DNA of 64,000 nt from Cinclus cinclus (GCF_963662255.1 NC_085047.1:47213006-47277005), one strand, 5' to 3'; shown: positions 37,241 through 52,000, numbered from the stretch's first letter. The notes: a model not told the origin generated them from the sequence alone. Translations and numbers: made by a program.

Positions 37241-40200
37241 AAATGTATGTGCAAAGTAGATTAAAAGATCAGTTTAATAATTTTTATGAAAAGTAGTCAC
37301 TGCATATGGCAAAATAATTTTCAAGTCTAGTGTCTCAACCATTCATTTTTTAGTATCCCAAAGGGAATTAGAGCAATTGGACTAATTGCCTAACAAATTT
37401 CCTTTGTAGACCAAAGCCTTTTTTAAATGCTATAAGACCAGAACTTGCTCTTCTATAACTAAGGTGTCCAAACGATATTTTTTGGTCAAAATTTGCATTA
37501 TAAGTGCATCTCAGGCCAAGCTTTTCTTTACCAAGTCATAGCTGTAAGCCAATTCTGATGTCCAAGTTATAAAAAAGTCCTTGAAAACAGCAACTTCTAA
37601 TGGAAAAAGTTTTGGTGTGGTGAATGTGCCGCTATAATAGCACAAAATATCTGTTTTTTCTATACACTGAGCCTCACTGGAATCTTTCTGTGAGGAATTT
37701 ATATTGCTAGAATAGAATTTCCCAGTGGAATGTGTATTCTTTATAGTATTGATGAATTAACTGCTCCCATTTTCTTCGGATAGGAAACTTTTATTCTTGA
37801 GTGCCTATTATTCTGAATGATCCTTTAAATACTGCACATCATTGACCATTCTGATGTCTCATTTCTAGTAAAATTTAATAGCAATTATGTTAAAATTTGT
37901 CTAAACTTCTTGCTAGCATTTCTTCCAAAAGAGCTTCCCTGCATAGCAGAGCACACACTTTCCTCAGTCTTGGCATTCTGCTCTTCGACTGCCGTCATTC
38001 CATTTGAAACATTTACTTTGAAATGCCTGCCAAATACTTTTGCCCCGGTACCACAATAACAGTGCAGCAATGTGGGAGTGATTCAGCTCTGTGCGTTTAC
38101 AATGGGAGCAGAGAAACAGGCTCAGGGAAGTGGTCTATGAGCTGGGTTCTCCTAGTGACATCCAAATTCTAAGCAGATCTGCTAAACCTCATTAAAGGTC
38201 ATGCTTGCATTTTTCTAAGTTACTGTTTCTTCTGAAAAACAAGATAGCTTGGATGTAAGTTGTTTGGATTTGCTTGTCCACTTAACTTTCAGAAATTAAA
38301 CTTGAAATAAGTACATGCTAGATAGAACAGCATTAGGCAATGTCTTCGGTAGTGCTGATCTGCAGAGCTCCCCTGAGAACAGAGGAGCTCCCCTGATTCA
38401 CAGCAGCTGGCTCCATGGTCCCTTTCTGTAGGTACTTGTATCTTGCAGAGCTGATGAGTGTGTTTGGGCAGGGCATGACCTGTCCACATGTTTTCTCCAG
38501 GAGAATGTGAAGCACACCACAAGACCTGCTGTTAAACTTTAACACTGAGGTACAGGGAACATTTTGCAACAGTCAGGATCTCCAGGCTTTGGCTCCTACA
38601 GATCCTGGCTGCCTTGTAAATCTTTCTTGCCCCACTTCAATGGAGATAAGAGGGATTGTATGCTTGAGGTTCAGCTGGGAGACCACCCAAGTGATAGCTC
38701 ATTTCACTTCTCCTGACCTTCTCTGATATGCCCATCAAAGCAGCAATTAAAATTTGTGTAGAGCAAATGTGTTCTATCAATCTGCTTTTCATCTGGCTCT
38801 ACAAATACTTGAGACCTGAGTAAGCAGCTGAAAATTTTAAAAACAAGAATGAGTAAATGTAAAGACAGATTTTTTTTTTTTTTCCCTGTTCTGGAGCAGG
38901 TTGATCTGTTTACCTTTCTGAAAGAGCTGTCAGCAGAGTGGCCATCAAGAAATATGAATTCCAAGTGGTGCACTCCTAGGAAAACAAGTACATGTAGTAA
39001 CTTGTTCCTTCTGTTTTCAAGAAAATATTTTTTTCTTTGCTATTTTTGTTTGGTAGCAGACTTTCCTTTTTAGTCCCAGTGTAGCCTTTTAATAGATGCT
39101 TAGTAGCCTGTTTTACTAGGTGGGGCTGAACCTGCAAACACTTTACTCACCTGTTTGGCTGCAGTTGTACAAGCACATAGGTCAGGGAAGTCAAGTAAGT
39201 GAATAAAAGACAAACCATGATACATTCAGTTTATATGTGCTGCTACATGTATGAACAATAGGAGTCCTACTGTACCCTTTAAACAGTCTCCTGTATTATT
39301 CTCCTGTGAACTTGATGCTACTGGTGTCTTCTCATCACCAGGGTAGTTATACCAGCTCCAGTGGACACTTTACAAAAAACTGAGAGAAGAAAGTGTTCTT
39401 TAGGGGACCTAAAGTTTGCTCTTGATGAAGGCATTATGTTGCAATTGGAATACATGAAGATACTCCACCCAGCAGGAATCGATTGCTCTGTTTGGAGCAT
39501 TCCAGAGCCAGGACTGCCAAATGTCACCAGGGAGGAGGTTGTGCAGATGGTGAGGAGCTGGGGCTCAGGAGAGTGGGTTGTCCATAACCTCTTCCCTTCA
39601 GCACCAACCATTGTCTTTGCCTGCAAGGAAACATGCACAAATACACCTCCTTCCCCAGACACAGCTTGTGGGGCTGTGATATGCAGTGCAATTCCTTATG
39701 TGGGCTTTCTGAAGTTTGGTTCTAAATATATTTCCCCTTTCCTGTAGATTTGGGCCTCACACAACACATACAACACATACACCCATACAGAGAAATGCAA
39801 CAGAAACCTCTTGCTTCTGAAGTGTTTTGGGCTTTGCACACCCACACAGGGGTTTTATTTAGTTTGGTCTGTAATCTTTGGGTATGGGATGTTCTTGCTA
39901 AATCATCTTGATGTCTAGGAGATGTGCACTGGAGGAAATCCAAATACAGCTGCCCTGTTCCCTGCAGCTGGTCAGAGCCATGCTCACATGTACCAGGAAC
40001 TTGTACTGATGTGTGTCAGGGGTGCTATTCTCCACATAGCACCATTTTTCCCTTTTACAAAGAAGGACATCTGTGAAAGTAACACACAACAATAAAGTTG
40101 TGTACCTTTCAACTGCTCATTTTGCTCATTGTGCTCTCTGTTTCATGAGCACCATGTCACCCACAGAGGTGACATCTGTAAACAGCCCTTAGCATCACCA

Positions 40201-43200
40201 CAGCCCACTGGAGTCAGATGCACTGCACTCCCTTTCGTGTGGACCAGGCCCTTAAAGGTGATGTGGACCTGAATGCTTCTGTATCTGCCTGTAAGTGAGC
40301 ACAGAGGTACATTAATCATATGATCACAGCAGCACAGAGCTCTCAGATATGCTGCTGATATGTTCTGACCAGGGTGGTGGTGGACACGTCACTCTTGCAG
40401 CAGAAGGAACTGCTCTCTAATACACTGCAGGTGTAGGACAGTATTTTTTTCCCTCTGGGAATTTGTATAACTGCTCTCATGTTAGTGTTTGGTATCTTCT
40501 AGGAGGCTAGCAAAAGTCAAACAATTATTTGATTTATCTCTCTTCATTCCCTCTAACTGAAAAAGAATGTAGGAAAATTGTTTCAAAGGTACTCAGGTGG
40601 AAATCAGAGATAGATCAGAACAAACAGGAGATGGGAGAATGAATAATCTGTGCAGGTGGTTGCTGAGAAAAGCTGGGATCCTGTGCTCCACAATTGTTTT
40701 TACAGGTGAGATCTTTCCCTTCTAAAGCTGAGGAAGTCTAAAGTCTGGATGGGTTTGAAAGACACAAAGATGCCTTTGAATTCTATTGCTATTATCATGG
40801 AATCATTTTACATAATTGACACATTTTACATAAAAAAAATTATTTGGAAGATATTTTGTTTACACTGTAGCTAACACCTACCTGAGTTGTCTAGTCCCAC
40901 TGAGCCATACAGTATATTCATCAATGCATAGCTCTCTTGCATTTCAGCATTTGTTATGAAAACCAAAATTCCTACTCTGAGTTATTTATGCTGGCAGTGC
41001 TTCAAAGGGAGCAACAGCTTTACTTTATGCCAATCTCTATAGCAGTGGAGAAGAATACCTCTCCTAAGATCATTATTATCTTGTTAACCTTTCGATGCAG
41101 ATTTGTCTGAACACATATTTTTCCTTTAGTGCATACCTGCAATGACAGGAACTTGTTTGATAAGACACTGATAAAAGAAGTTATATATCCTTGTTTAGTG
41201 AAAATAAATATACCTGTGAATCCAAACACCTTTTATTTTCTTTCTTCACTTGTTGACAAAACAAATTAAAGAATTTCCAAGATGCAGAAATAAAACATCC
41301 TACCCCTTGCATGGAAGGGCAGCCATTATGCTGTGTTGCTACAAGAACTGAAAATGAAGGATTCATCTTCTAAACAGTGCAATTAGCCAAAAAGGACACT
41401 TTATTCCAATGAGGGTAGAGCCAAAGAACTCCTCCATTTATTTCCCAGAAATTTTACCATGCACACGTGCAGGTCTTCCACTCTGGGCTATGCCTTAACT
41501 TGTAGTATAATCAAGACATTCACAAGACCAGGTAAATTACTGCCATCACTCCCACTTATCTGCTCTTTTAATTACTTCCAGACAAGGTTCAGGACTTACT
41601 GTTTGTTTTGCAGAAGGAAAGCATCAGACATGGCATTGTGGGAGCCAAAATGCTGGAGCCACAGCCATGCCATGGTGTGGAGAAGGGCATGTTCCCTCAA
41701 GCTGGGACATCTCCTGGCAGTAGGGGAGGCTGAGCTACTGCACCAAGCTCACCCATGCTGCACTTGCCCTCTGCCAAGGAAAATCAAAGCACGGCAGGAT
41801 GCTGCCAGCAGTGATATGAAAATGGAAACCATGCTCATAAGTAAATGAAGATGCTGATATAATCACTTTACTGCGTGGTGTTATGACATTACAGCAGTCC
41901 AGGTCTGAAGCACGGGTGTATTTTCTAGTTACTGAAATGGAAGATGGAGCACCATAAGGAGCAGTTCACTAAAAACCATGTTAAGGGGAAAATAAGTGTG
42001 AGATGCAGTGTTCAGAAAACAGCAGATTAAAGTGGTTGTGCAATGACTGTCTTGCAACACACCTAATTTTGTTCAGGTAAGATCAAGCCACGCTTACCTG
42101 TCCAGGATTTCTTCCTGGAACAGATATATGTTTATATCTTAGGACAGAGATTAGGTATCATTTCCCTGAAGTTAAACAGAAGTACAGCACAAATCATTTT
42201 TCCTCCAGCTTTTAGGATAGAAAGATTGTGTTTAAGTTAGTGACGAATGCTATGGGACAAGCCCCTTTTGAGCCTGGTGTTGAAACTGATATATATATAT
42301 CTGTACCTTCTAAGGTGATTTACTTTGGAATAGTGTAATAGTGTTAATCGGATCCCATAGACCTAAAGAGCAACGGCACTGTATCAGGCAGGCCAAAACA
42401 CAGTAAACAGGAATGACTGAGAGTTCTGCTTTGAAAGCACCCTTCTGACCTGAATTAAAATTCCAATGCCCTGTAGATTTACCATAGGTATAATCTGGAT
42501 CTGCTCCATTCCCTTCCTCTGCCTCTGACCAAGGTGCATCAGATTCTTGAGAGGGACAAATATTCATCTCAGAGCAACTGCAATGCACTTTATTTGGAAG
42601 GCATTTGTGGGTCATCACATAAGTCACTCAACAAGGGTGCCAAAAGTACTACTGTGTGTTGTGAGAGATTGCTCCTTCTGCAGAAATAGAGAAGTACTAA
42701 CAGAAAACCAGAAGAAATATCTGCAGTGCGAAAACAGATAATTCAAAGCTCCTGCCTCTGTCATTTGAAGTTTATTGAACACAAATAGATGCAATTACTG
42801 CAAACTACAGTGATGACAGCAAGTGATGAAGAAGGTATGAATACGTGTAATAGGCACACAATAGAAGATAATAGCAAAATACAATAAAATATAATTAAAC
42901 ACCTCCATGCTTACAACATAACTTCTTTCTGCTATCATATGTTTTGAGTTACTTTTTCATTTGTGTATTTTCTCTAACTTGTTATGTTCTCTTAAATGTC
43001 CCTGACTTATTTTCTTGCATCAACTTCATCCTTCTTTTGCTTGGCAGAGATTGTTGTTTTTTCATCTTACCATTGGGGGCATTAAAATTACTTATTTATT
43101 TTTTTACATAAACAGTCTAAGTGCTGCCAGCGCAGCTTCCTGGAAAAGTGCTAGGTTTAGCCTCATTCTGTACAGTAGCCAAGCAGGGCACATTGTTAGT

Positions 43201-45244
43201 ACTCTGTGAACAATGGGTATTGTTTTTGTATTAACTTGGTTTCATTTCTTGAGGGAGAAGAGAAAGATTGGTGGATTTAGTTGGAGATAAACTAAATAAT
43301 AGGCACATGCCAAATCTGGATTTCACTGAGAGCATCTGAGAAACTCCAGTTAACATCACTGTTAATGGGGTTAAGCTGTTAGGATTACATCTGTTTCACC
43401 AGCTGTAGTCATCCATATGTTACACTTCTAACCTCACCCCCAGGCTCTCCATGTCAGTGGAGAGAAGCTGTAACCTCCTGAGGGGCCACTGGTCCATCCA
43501 AAGGTGCCTGTGAATTGTGTGAAGATAAATTGGCCTCCTTTGCTGACTGTGTCATTCTGCTTTTGAGACTGTTAATGCTGCAAATTTTTTACTGGAGTGT
43601 CTTGAACTATGAATATCCCACAGCGGTGTTTTGAACACAGCTTCTGCTACATCTTGGGGCAGCATTTTTAAAGCCCACAGCTGAGCAATACTGGCCATAC
43701 TCATGCAGGGTAGCAGGGTAGCAGTAGGGAGAAATACCTGAGCTGCAGGTGGATGATTCGACTCTGAAGCTAGGCTTAGCACACATTGTGCCTGACTTAA
43801 TCAGCCTGAAATAGTCAGGTCTAATCACCATTCCCCTCAGTATCAGTATTGCTTACAGGCTTGAGGACTATTGTTTCCATGTAGCTTTTCCTCTGTGGCT
43901 GAAATCTTCAAGCAGAGATTTCACACTTCATTTTCCATCTGTAACAGCTGCAAAAATCACCCTCAAATACAGTACCTGAATGGTGGAGTCTTTCAATGAC
44001 ACATTTCTCTTCATCTGGAGGATTTACTAAATGATCACACAGTTGAATGGAGGTATCTCTGGAAGGACATACCTTCCTCTGCCTTATGCTGAAAATACTT
44101 TTTTGGTTGGATTTCTCCGCTAACTTGGAGAAATTCTGACATGTTAGCGATTGTTGTTATGGGCTTTTGGTGTTCAGCCACTGTTAAAAGTAGAATTGAT
44201 GTGAAGTCATGGAATTTAATGCATTTAATGCTTTTAAGGAAGCCTCAGATTATTTGCCATGTGAGCATTTCTGGAAGGATGAGAACTGAAAATAGATACA
44301 CTGAAAATCAGTTCTGTCTGAACTAACAGCTAGGTTTTGGGGCTTGGACAGAGGCAGAATGGATCATGATGCCTTTCCCAATATAAACTGCAAGGTCTTG
44401 TACTGATGCCCTTAGCAGATCTGTCTGAGTCACCTTCACTGTTGTGGCAAACCAAAGCCGGGTTTTCATGGACAGGAATGCAAGGAACACAGCAGATAAG
44501 CAGGTTTGTACCAAATTGTACCAGCTCAGACACAGTACGGTTTATTTTAAGCTTTGAGGGAGTCAAGCTAAGAGCAGCTCAAAATAATTTTAATTTTAAA
44601 GTGAATTCAGATCACCAGAAGTTTGGAGCAGCTTTTTTCAATCATAATTGAAAATGAGTGCAGCTCTAACAATAGACAACATATGACTGAGGAAACTGCA
44701 GCTTGCAGGAGATCATGAAAATGTGGTAGAAAGAGTCAGAGACAAGGGGACAGCTGACATCTAGAGCAAGAAAAAAAGTCTCTGGGATTAACAAGAAAAA
44801 AATCTGAAAGCATTCCAAAACATTTCACCAAAGAAAGTCCAAGTGTTAGTGACAGATGTTAATGTTGCTGCTAAATGCTTGACTGGCAGGTAGTCAGATA
44901 CTTGTGAGCTGAGTGTGTCTTAAGAGCTTACATGAAAGCAAATAAAAGCTTGAAATGAGACAACTCCAGTTCCCTGTTCTGGGAGAAACATGGGAACTTC
45001 TGTGAGCTGTGAAGACACATCTGTTTAACCCAATGTCTGTCTTCAGCAGTGGCCAGTGGCAGATACTTTGGAAAAGAAATATGGCAGGTATGGAGCATTC
45101 CTTCCCCTCCTAAAATTCCCACATCCTGGCAGTCAATAGTTTAGGGACTTCCTAATGCCAGACCTTGCATCTGGACCATTGTTTTCAATAGTCATCAGTG
45201 GACCTATATTCCATAAATTTGACTAATCTTTTTTTTTTTTATCC
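37241..45244. other. Unique non-coding DNA
   Basis: Eight kilobases with no gene, RNA or named repeat that I can support. It includes a 14-T run at 38870-38883 and a short (AT)6 at 42289-42300. A 128-codon frame at 39361-39747 (+) and a 129-codon frame at 41459-41848 (+) have no recognised domains. Confidence 0.5.
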
Positions 45245-45412
45245 ATTTATACTTTTGGCCTCTTCAGTATCCTATGGCAATGAACCCTTGGGCTGAATTA
45301 TGCTGTATGTTAGAAAGAAGTCTCTTTTTTTCTGTTTTGAACCTGGTTCTCAGTAATTTTGCTGTGTGTCCCACTTCCTGCACAGTTATAAATAGTGAAT
45401 GACTGTCCCTTG
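45245..45412 (-). mobile_element. Ancient CR1/L3-like LINE fragment
   Basis: The plus strand follows, at low identity, an old amniote LINE 3' pattern: TCCTATGGCAATGAACCC, GCTGTATGTTAGAAAGAAGT, TCTGTTTTGAACCTG, TCTCAGTAATTTTGCTGTG and TGTCCCACTTCCTG. In modern relatives the corresponding words are 'ATCCTGTGGCAA', 'AAAAAGTACTTCCTTT', 'TTTGAACCTGCTGCC' and 'TAATTTCATT'. The element would be on the minus strand. It is much older than the CR1 tips elsewhere, and assignment is by remembered consensus. Confidence 0.55.
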
Positions 45413-45749
45413 CTCGTACTCCTAAGGCTGGCTCATTTTAGAGATCAGAGATCCACAGTTTCCCTTAATGAAGCAGAAAATACTTATTCTCCAAAAACTG
45501 CCTCTATATCCCTGTTGCCCTCTCTTTTGTACACTGCTTCGGTCAGGGTCACCCTGCAGGATTTAAAATATGAATACACCATGTTATACTACTTGACATA
45601 TATTCAGCCTATTTATAACCTCTCTTTTGTGGAGTGTGCTCACATATGCCTGGAATGAAGACAAATCTTTCCAAAAAACTGGTACAATTATCTCTTGTGT
45701 TTCTTGTTCCTCTTACAAGAGTTGATAAGGTGTGTCCCCAGTGCAGTGG

Positions 45750-46036
45750 ATAGAATCACAGGAGTATTTAGGTTGGAAAAAGTCCTTAAGATCCTTGAGT
45801 CTGACCATAAACCTAACAGTGTTAAGCCCACCATTAAACCATGTCCCTAAGTGCCACATCTACATGTCTTTTAAATACCACCAGGGATGGTCACTCCACC
45901 ACTTCCCTGGGCAGCCTGTTCCAATGGCAGCCTGTTACAGCCTGTCCCTTCCTGTGAAGAAATAGTCCCTAAAATCTAAATTATGCAATCTGAGGTTTTT
46001 CCCTTTTGTCCTGTTATTTGTTACTCGAGACAAAGG
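45750..46036 (-). mobile_element. CR1 LINE 3' fragment
   Basis: The left edge ATAGAATCACAGGA carries the CR1 3' octamers. Then come TTAGGTTGGAAAAAGTCCTT, the diverged 3' untranslated region, and GGGATGGTCACTCCACCACT. The minus strand reads LPREVVE, a TGA stop, then PSLVVFKRHVDVAL, the C-terminal region of CR1 ORF2 with an in-frame stop, so the copy is dead. Similarity ends near TTTGTCCTGTTATTTGTTAC. A short internal repetition (GCAGCCTGTT occurs twice near 45911-45935) is a local duplication. Confidence 0.9.
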
Positions 46037-49000
46037 AAGGAGTGAAATGGTTCTTGTTTCAGAACATCTCCTGGAACTGTCATCACTGTCTCTGCAGGAA
46101 TGCAGGGACTACCTGCAGCTGGTAGTCTGGTCTCCCCACCAATTTTGGGGCCATCACCACAATGGTCACTGTGGTGGGGAAGCTGGAGAAGAGCACGGTT
46201 GATTGGACTGCACAAATCTGCTTGTAGAGAGCCATCGTGGGAGAAGGGTGTGAAGGGTCTTTTAAAAGGATCAGTTCTGCCCCTCTTCTTAGAGCCCTTT
46301 CACTGCCCTGTGAGGGAAAGGTGAAGGAGAAGCCCTGGCTTCAGAGTCCAGCTACAGTTAGATGAGAAACAATGTTGTTTTGAATGGCCTCCTTTTAAAA
46401 GTATTGTTTCAGCTGCTACCTTGTGCTTTTTGCCAGTGAGAAGTCCCTGGTTCTTGCCCTCCCCACAGTACTTCCCACTCTGCAGTGGGAGCCTCCTCTG
46501 AAGAGCAGACAGGCTGCCCTGAGCATCTCAGCCACATGAAGAGAAAAACAGACAATTTCCAGGCAACTCTTGATTTATGAGCACTTACCCAGCTAAGGTG
46601 ATTAGCCCAAAATATTGACCTAAAGCCACCAGTGGGAGGCAGCTTCATTGCTGTTGTAATTTGGCTTACCTCATACCCTCAGATCAGTATCTGATTTATC
46701 ACCAGAGCAATTCCTCTCTCAAGTATTGAGCCTAAATGTTCTTCTGCTTCCCTGGTGGAGAAATCACAAGGACATATAGGTTTAGAGCCAAATTTTCAGA
46801 GGCAGATTCAAACTGTTTTCATCCCTTTTGGCCCTTAAGGTTTTGGGTGCATTATGATTGAAAAGGGTAAAAGTTCCAAAATCAGGAAGGCTGCTACATC
46901 AAGCACAGGTCCTGCTGATGGACCAGATCCCTCTCCCATTAATATTCCCCTCTGCAGCCACTGGACACCATTCATGAGTTATCCAAGAGTGTTCAGAGAA
47001 AATATCTGCACCATAATCTCTAAAGGAGAAAAGCATAGTAATGACCTACAGTAGCTGCTCTGGTGGCCGAGGTCACTGGGAAAAGCTGGTCTGGCTTTTG
47101 TGAATTAAACCCCAATTAGACTGCTGAGGTTTAAACATATATGTACATGTTAGGCTGAATCAGTTCCACACTGCATAAAAAATGAAATTTCTTACTCTGA
47201 ATTTTGAACGTACACATATTTGGCACCAGAAAGGGAGCATGCAAAGAGTTAGAGGCACAAAGCTGCAGGGTACATCAAGGCCCTTGTGAAATATGGCCCT
47301 GGATTTTGGCAGCTGACTTTGACTTCATAGCCAGACGGTGAAGAAAAATATATTCAAATTTCTATAGTAAGCATATCTAGCAGACCTTAACTTTAGCAGT
47401 GATTCTATTACCAGTTGCATTCAAAAATTGCATTTTTAATCTGTTATGTCATTTACTGTAATTGAAAACCTGTTCTTCTGTGTTACAATAAAGGTGTGTT
47501 AGTAGTGTTAGTATGAACTGCAGGAAAACTTGCTCTTGAAATGACAATATTTGGTTTTAATCCTCACATTTCTTTGAACAAGTTTGTACATACTTCCTCA
47601 TCTCTAAAAAGGAACTAAACTAACCTTCATGTTTAGCAGCTCTGAATTTGAAACAAAAATGAAAAGTGTTGCATACAGAAATCAAGACTGTATACTGTGA
47701 AGAATCTTTTTGATGGTCATTGCATTGTAGCTGGGCAGGTCACTGCTTAACTGCAGAGCATTTCTAGTCCTCAGAAGAACTGCTCTACTCCTGTTTTATA
47801 CTGCAGTAACTTAATGAAGTAAAATTGGACCAGTGCCATAACATGTAGGGAACGATGCTTTGAAGGCTCCTTCGCACCAATGTAATTTGCTGTGACATGT
47901 GGCACATGTCTCAGAAACACATTCAGAGATGAATCATTACAATGGCCAGCTATAACTGCACTGTAGCCATGCACTGAGGAAGTCGTGCCAACATTCACTG
48001 GATTCCCCACCTGCTATGAGAGACAGGTACGACACAAGGTGAATGGCAACAGAGGAAGCATTTTTGGAGGTTTGCATTCATCTGTATCCTTGTGGCTGCA
48101 GATCTTATGTTCATATTTTTCTTCCCCACATAAACATTGGTGTGATTTCTCCCACATTGTGGCCAGTCATTGCTGGGTAGTGGAAAGTGGTGCAGTTTTC
48201 ACTTTGACTGGAAAGAGACTGGGAAAAGCCCTTCACTGACATGCTTGATTGTGAAAGTCCCATTAGGTTCAAATCTGCTTACACGGCACATTTCCTACAC
48301 AACGAACAGCAAAAGCTGACCAAGGGCATTGGCTTGCCAGGCCCCAAACCATCGGTGGTACATCGCTGTGCTCTTTTTTTATTGCCTTCCATTTGTGCAG
48401 CCAAATTTTAGCCACATGGCTGCCTGCAGTAAGATATTCTACATGCAGGTTCTGCTGTTGCCACTGTTTTAACTCCTTCACAGCTTTCGTTCACAGTCTG
48501 GTTTTGGTTGTGAGGCCCTCTTTGTTGCAGAAAGTCCATGTAACACTGAAGACCTGCTCAGCCCTACTGGTCACAGCTGGGCTGGGACCCAAAATTAGAA
48601 GATATTTGCAAAATTAGAAAGTTTTGGAAAGCTAGTGGTGCCATGAATTATTCCAGGTTTAAACAAATTTTCTCCAAACTCACAAACACCATATTGGATT
48701 GAGAATTAGAGTGGGTAGAAACTTCCTGGAGAGAGTGAGATTCTGAATTTCTTCCTCTTGCTGATTTCTTCTCTTGAGATGAATCACTTGATAATTTTTT
48801 TAGATCTTCCAAGTTTGGAGCTGTGAACACATAACAAAACAAGCAGAGTTTTGTTGTTTCTTGCTGCTGCAGTGTCGACAAACAAGGAAGAAAAAAAAGC
48901 ATTAGGAAAGGCTCCAACTGATTCTGTGAGGGCTCATGTTTGTGCATTAAATCACAGCCTGACCTCTGGGGATGCCTGCTGACCATCAGCTACGGAGTCA

Positions 49001-52000
49001 GCATTGTAAGCGAGGAAAACGCAAATGTTCAGATTCCAAGTAAAACCACCATGACCTTGGAAACCACTGTTTTTCTTTATCTCTTGGTAAATAAATGCAC
49101 AGAGGCAGAAATAAGTCTTTAAACACAGTTTCATAGGCTAAGACTTATGGCATTCACTTTTCTGCGAATTCAGAATGGCATTTCTGGAGACCTTTATTGT
49201 ACCTTTCTACTCACTAAAGCTTTGGCATTGTAAACTGATTCCCACTCTGCACTACACCATGACTTAAAGGGTGGCTCAAAACAAGCAGCAGTAGGTCAAT
49301 TTACATGCCTGGATACTATTGAAATTGCAAGGCCTTTGTTCTCAAGTTTGTTTTTATTTCTAAAGAAACATGCCCTTTTTAGGATAATATTTTTAGGAAA
49401 TGTTTTAAATCACATTTTACTTGTTTCATAAATTGACATGCATTTTTTTCTTTAAAAAAATGAGCTGTGCCTAAATTGCAAACAATCCTCATTCTTCAAT
49501 TCCTGTAAACACACCTTTTCAGACCAAGACATGCTATGAAGAAAGTGGAGGAGGAGGGGGAATTTTGCTGAAATTCCTGGGTAGATTGCAGGTGCTTTTG
49601 TTTGTATTAAGAGAAATGTCTAACAGAATCCTCCTTTGTGTCACACTATAGCAACTTTTCAATTTTCTCTCATTAGCTTGTCGTACTTCCTCCTCAATGA
49701 GGTACTATTGTGCTGCCTCTAACCTGATCTGGGAAACACTGTGGAGCTGTCAACTCATCAATGCTAGAAAATGGATACTTAATCTTTTCAGGGGACTTGT
49801 TTCATTTCCTGTAGCTCATGTAAAATCCAAATATTTAGCTACTACAAACAGTGAGTTCTTCACCTGGATTTCACTGATAAAGCAACAAAGATTATTACTT
49901 CTGAATTTTTTCTCCTTTTCTTCAGTTTGAAAAGTAATGCCTCTGGGTGAATAGAGCCTCATTTGTAAAGTCACAATTTAGCACCTTCTTAAGATGGCAT
50001 ACAATTACATTTTCTGAGGATTTTCATTTGCACTGGGTTTAAAAATTCATCTCCTCTTTTCTCTGGTGCTTTCAGATTTTTTGGTTCTCACCCCTTGATA
50101 AGATGCACAGAGAGCATTAGACTGCTCAGTCTTTCTTGGGTCTAATCATGGGGATGAATGATGCTTCGCAGAGGATCAGCCTTCTGTAATTTCAAACATT
50201 GGGATGTTTTTTCAAGGTCAGAATCCCACTGTCAAAAAGGCTCCATCATCATTGCTGATTCTCTTGTGCTTCAAGATTGTCTTTTGTGCTTTGGTATCAC
50301 CTTCCTGATGGTCCTATACTAGTTGAGAAAAGATAGATTGTCATGAGTAAGAAGAAAATGAGGCATTTCATGTCCTTTTACAGAGGCTAGCCTTTCTAGT
50401 CAGAGCCTTTGGAGTGCTCACTGCCTTTGCACCTTGGTGGAGACCCACTGAAACCTGCAGACTCACGATGCACAGAGGAGACACAGACAGAAAGGGATCC
50501 AGAGAATCAAAGAGCTGGTGAGATCCATGGCAGTGTCTAATGATAAGTCCTGAAGAAATGCCCACAACTGCCCTCTTCATGGATTAAAACTATAAAAGCT
50601 ACATGCTTAAGGAAGAGGAAAGAAAGATCCTGTACTGCAGGGAAACACTTTCAGTCTGCTGGTTTACCCAATTGAACAAGGACAGATTCCATCTCAGAGA
50701 TGCTGGAAGGCAGAGGCAAAGGCAAAATAGGAGGTTACCTCTGAAAAGGCACTGTTTGCTATTAAAAAAAATAAAAATTAAAAGGCAGAAAAAAAGGACA
50801 AGCAATTCTTAGAAGATGTGGCATGAAATCGAGCTGCAGTCCTATGTGGTTCCAGTGACAATGGAAGTTTCACCTGTGGACTAGAAAGCACAAGTAGACA
50901 GTGTTTTCAGAAAGCTGCACCAGAGCAAAAATTCCTGGAATTTTTAAGTGGCGGTACCTCTGTGCATTCATTTTATATGCCAGTACACATCTCTGATTTC
51001 TAGGCTACTGCTCTGAAAAGTGGGTTATTGTTCAGGAATTTATGGTACAAAAGAGGACAATAGGGGAGGGAAAAGAAGCAGGAGAGAGAGAACTTTAGAA
51101 GAAAACAGGAGAGAAAGTAGGATACAATTTAAATGTGTAACTGAGGTAATAAAACAGATTTACCCCAGGCCAAGAAAACAATTTTTTTCCTCTCACAGTG
51201 ACTATCACTTTCGAACATAACCTACACATTATCAGAAAGAACAACAAGCTCCTGAGGTTTGGGCTGTAAATTAGCATTGGAACAATCTGGTAAGAGTGGG
51301 CTGGGTTCCTTCTGAGCTCACTCTGACAGCCCTCCCATGCTATAATATATTAATATAGTCATGATAGCCTGAAGATATAACTGTGATGGCACAAAACTTG
51401 ATGTGCCCCCAGTGAGCTCTTAATCCTCCTGTTTCACAGTGTTCTCACTTCTCAAAAGCAGTGCAGTTTACTGTGCAAAAAACCCTCCCCGGCATATTAA
51501 TTTTACAATGCTGAACACCAAAGGAGCCATGATAGTGAATATTTATATTTTGTACCAAATAAATTTCCAGTAACAAATCTTATTACAATAAATACCAAAG
51601 GAACTCAGTATTGCTAAGTTATTTTTCCACTGACTTTTGGAGCACCCAATAATCCTTCCTTATATATCAGTTCAGAAACAGTGAAATCTCCTTTATCACA
51701 ACCAGCTGACCCAATCTCAGCTGTTCTTTGAAAATAAAACCACATGTTTTCTTAGTTACTCCACATGGAGATCTATTTAGTCCCTCTCCTCCAATAGCTT
51801 CTGTTGCCAAAACTTGTGCTTTTATGAAACAAGAGTAGCTGCTGCATAGTTTGACTCAAACCTGTCTTCCAGGTGGGATCCCCAGTTTCCTCTCTATGGC
51901 TCAATCACCCCAACAAGCCACATCTTCTGAAGTTTTGTCTGCTTTGCTATATACATTTGCAGAGTTTTTCCCCTGGATGACTGATCGATTGGAGCAGAAT

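Noticed and set aside
39361..39747. 128-codon plus-strand open frame with protein-like composition
   Set aside because: Composition is plausible, but no family is recognised and no exon borders fit. Kept as non-coding.
46155..46176. CACCACA-N8-TGTGGTG hairpin with RUNX-like half sites
   Set aside because: A single short hairpin without further context. It is not distinguishable from chance.
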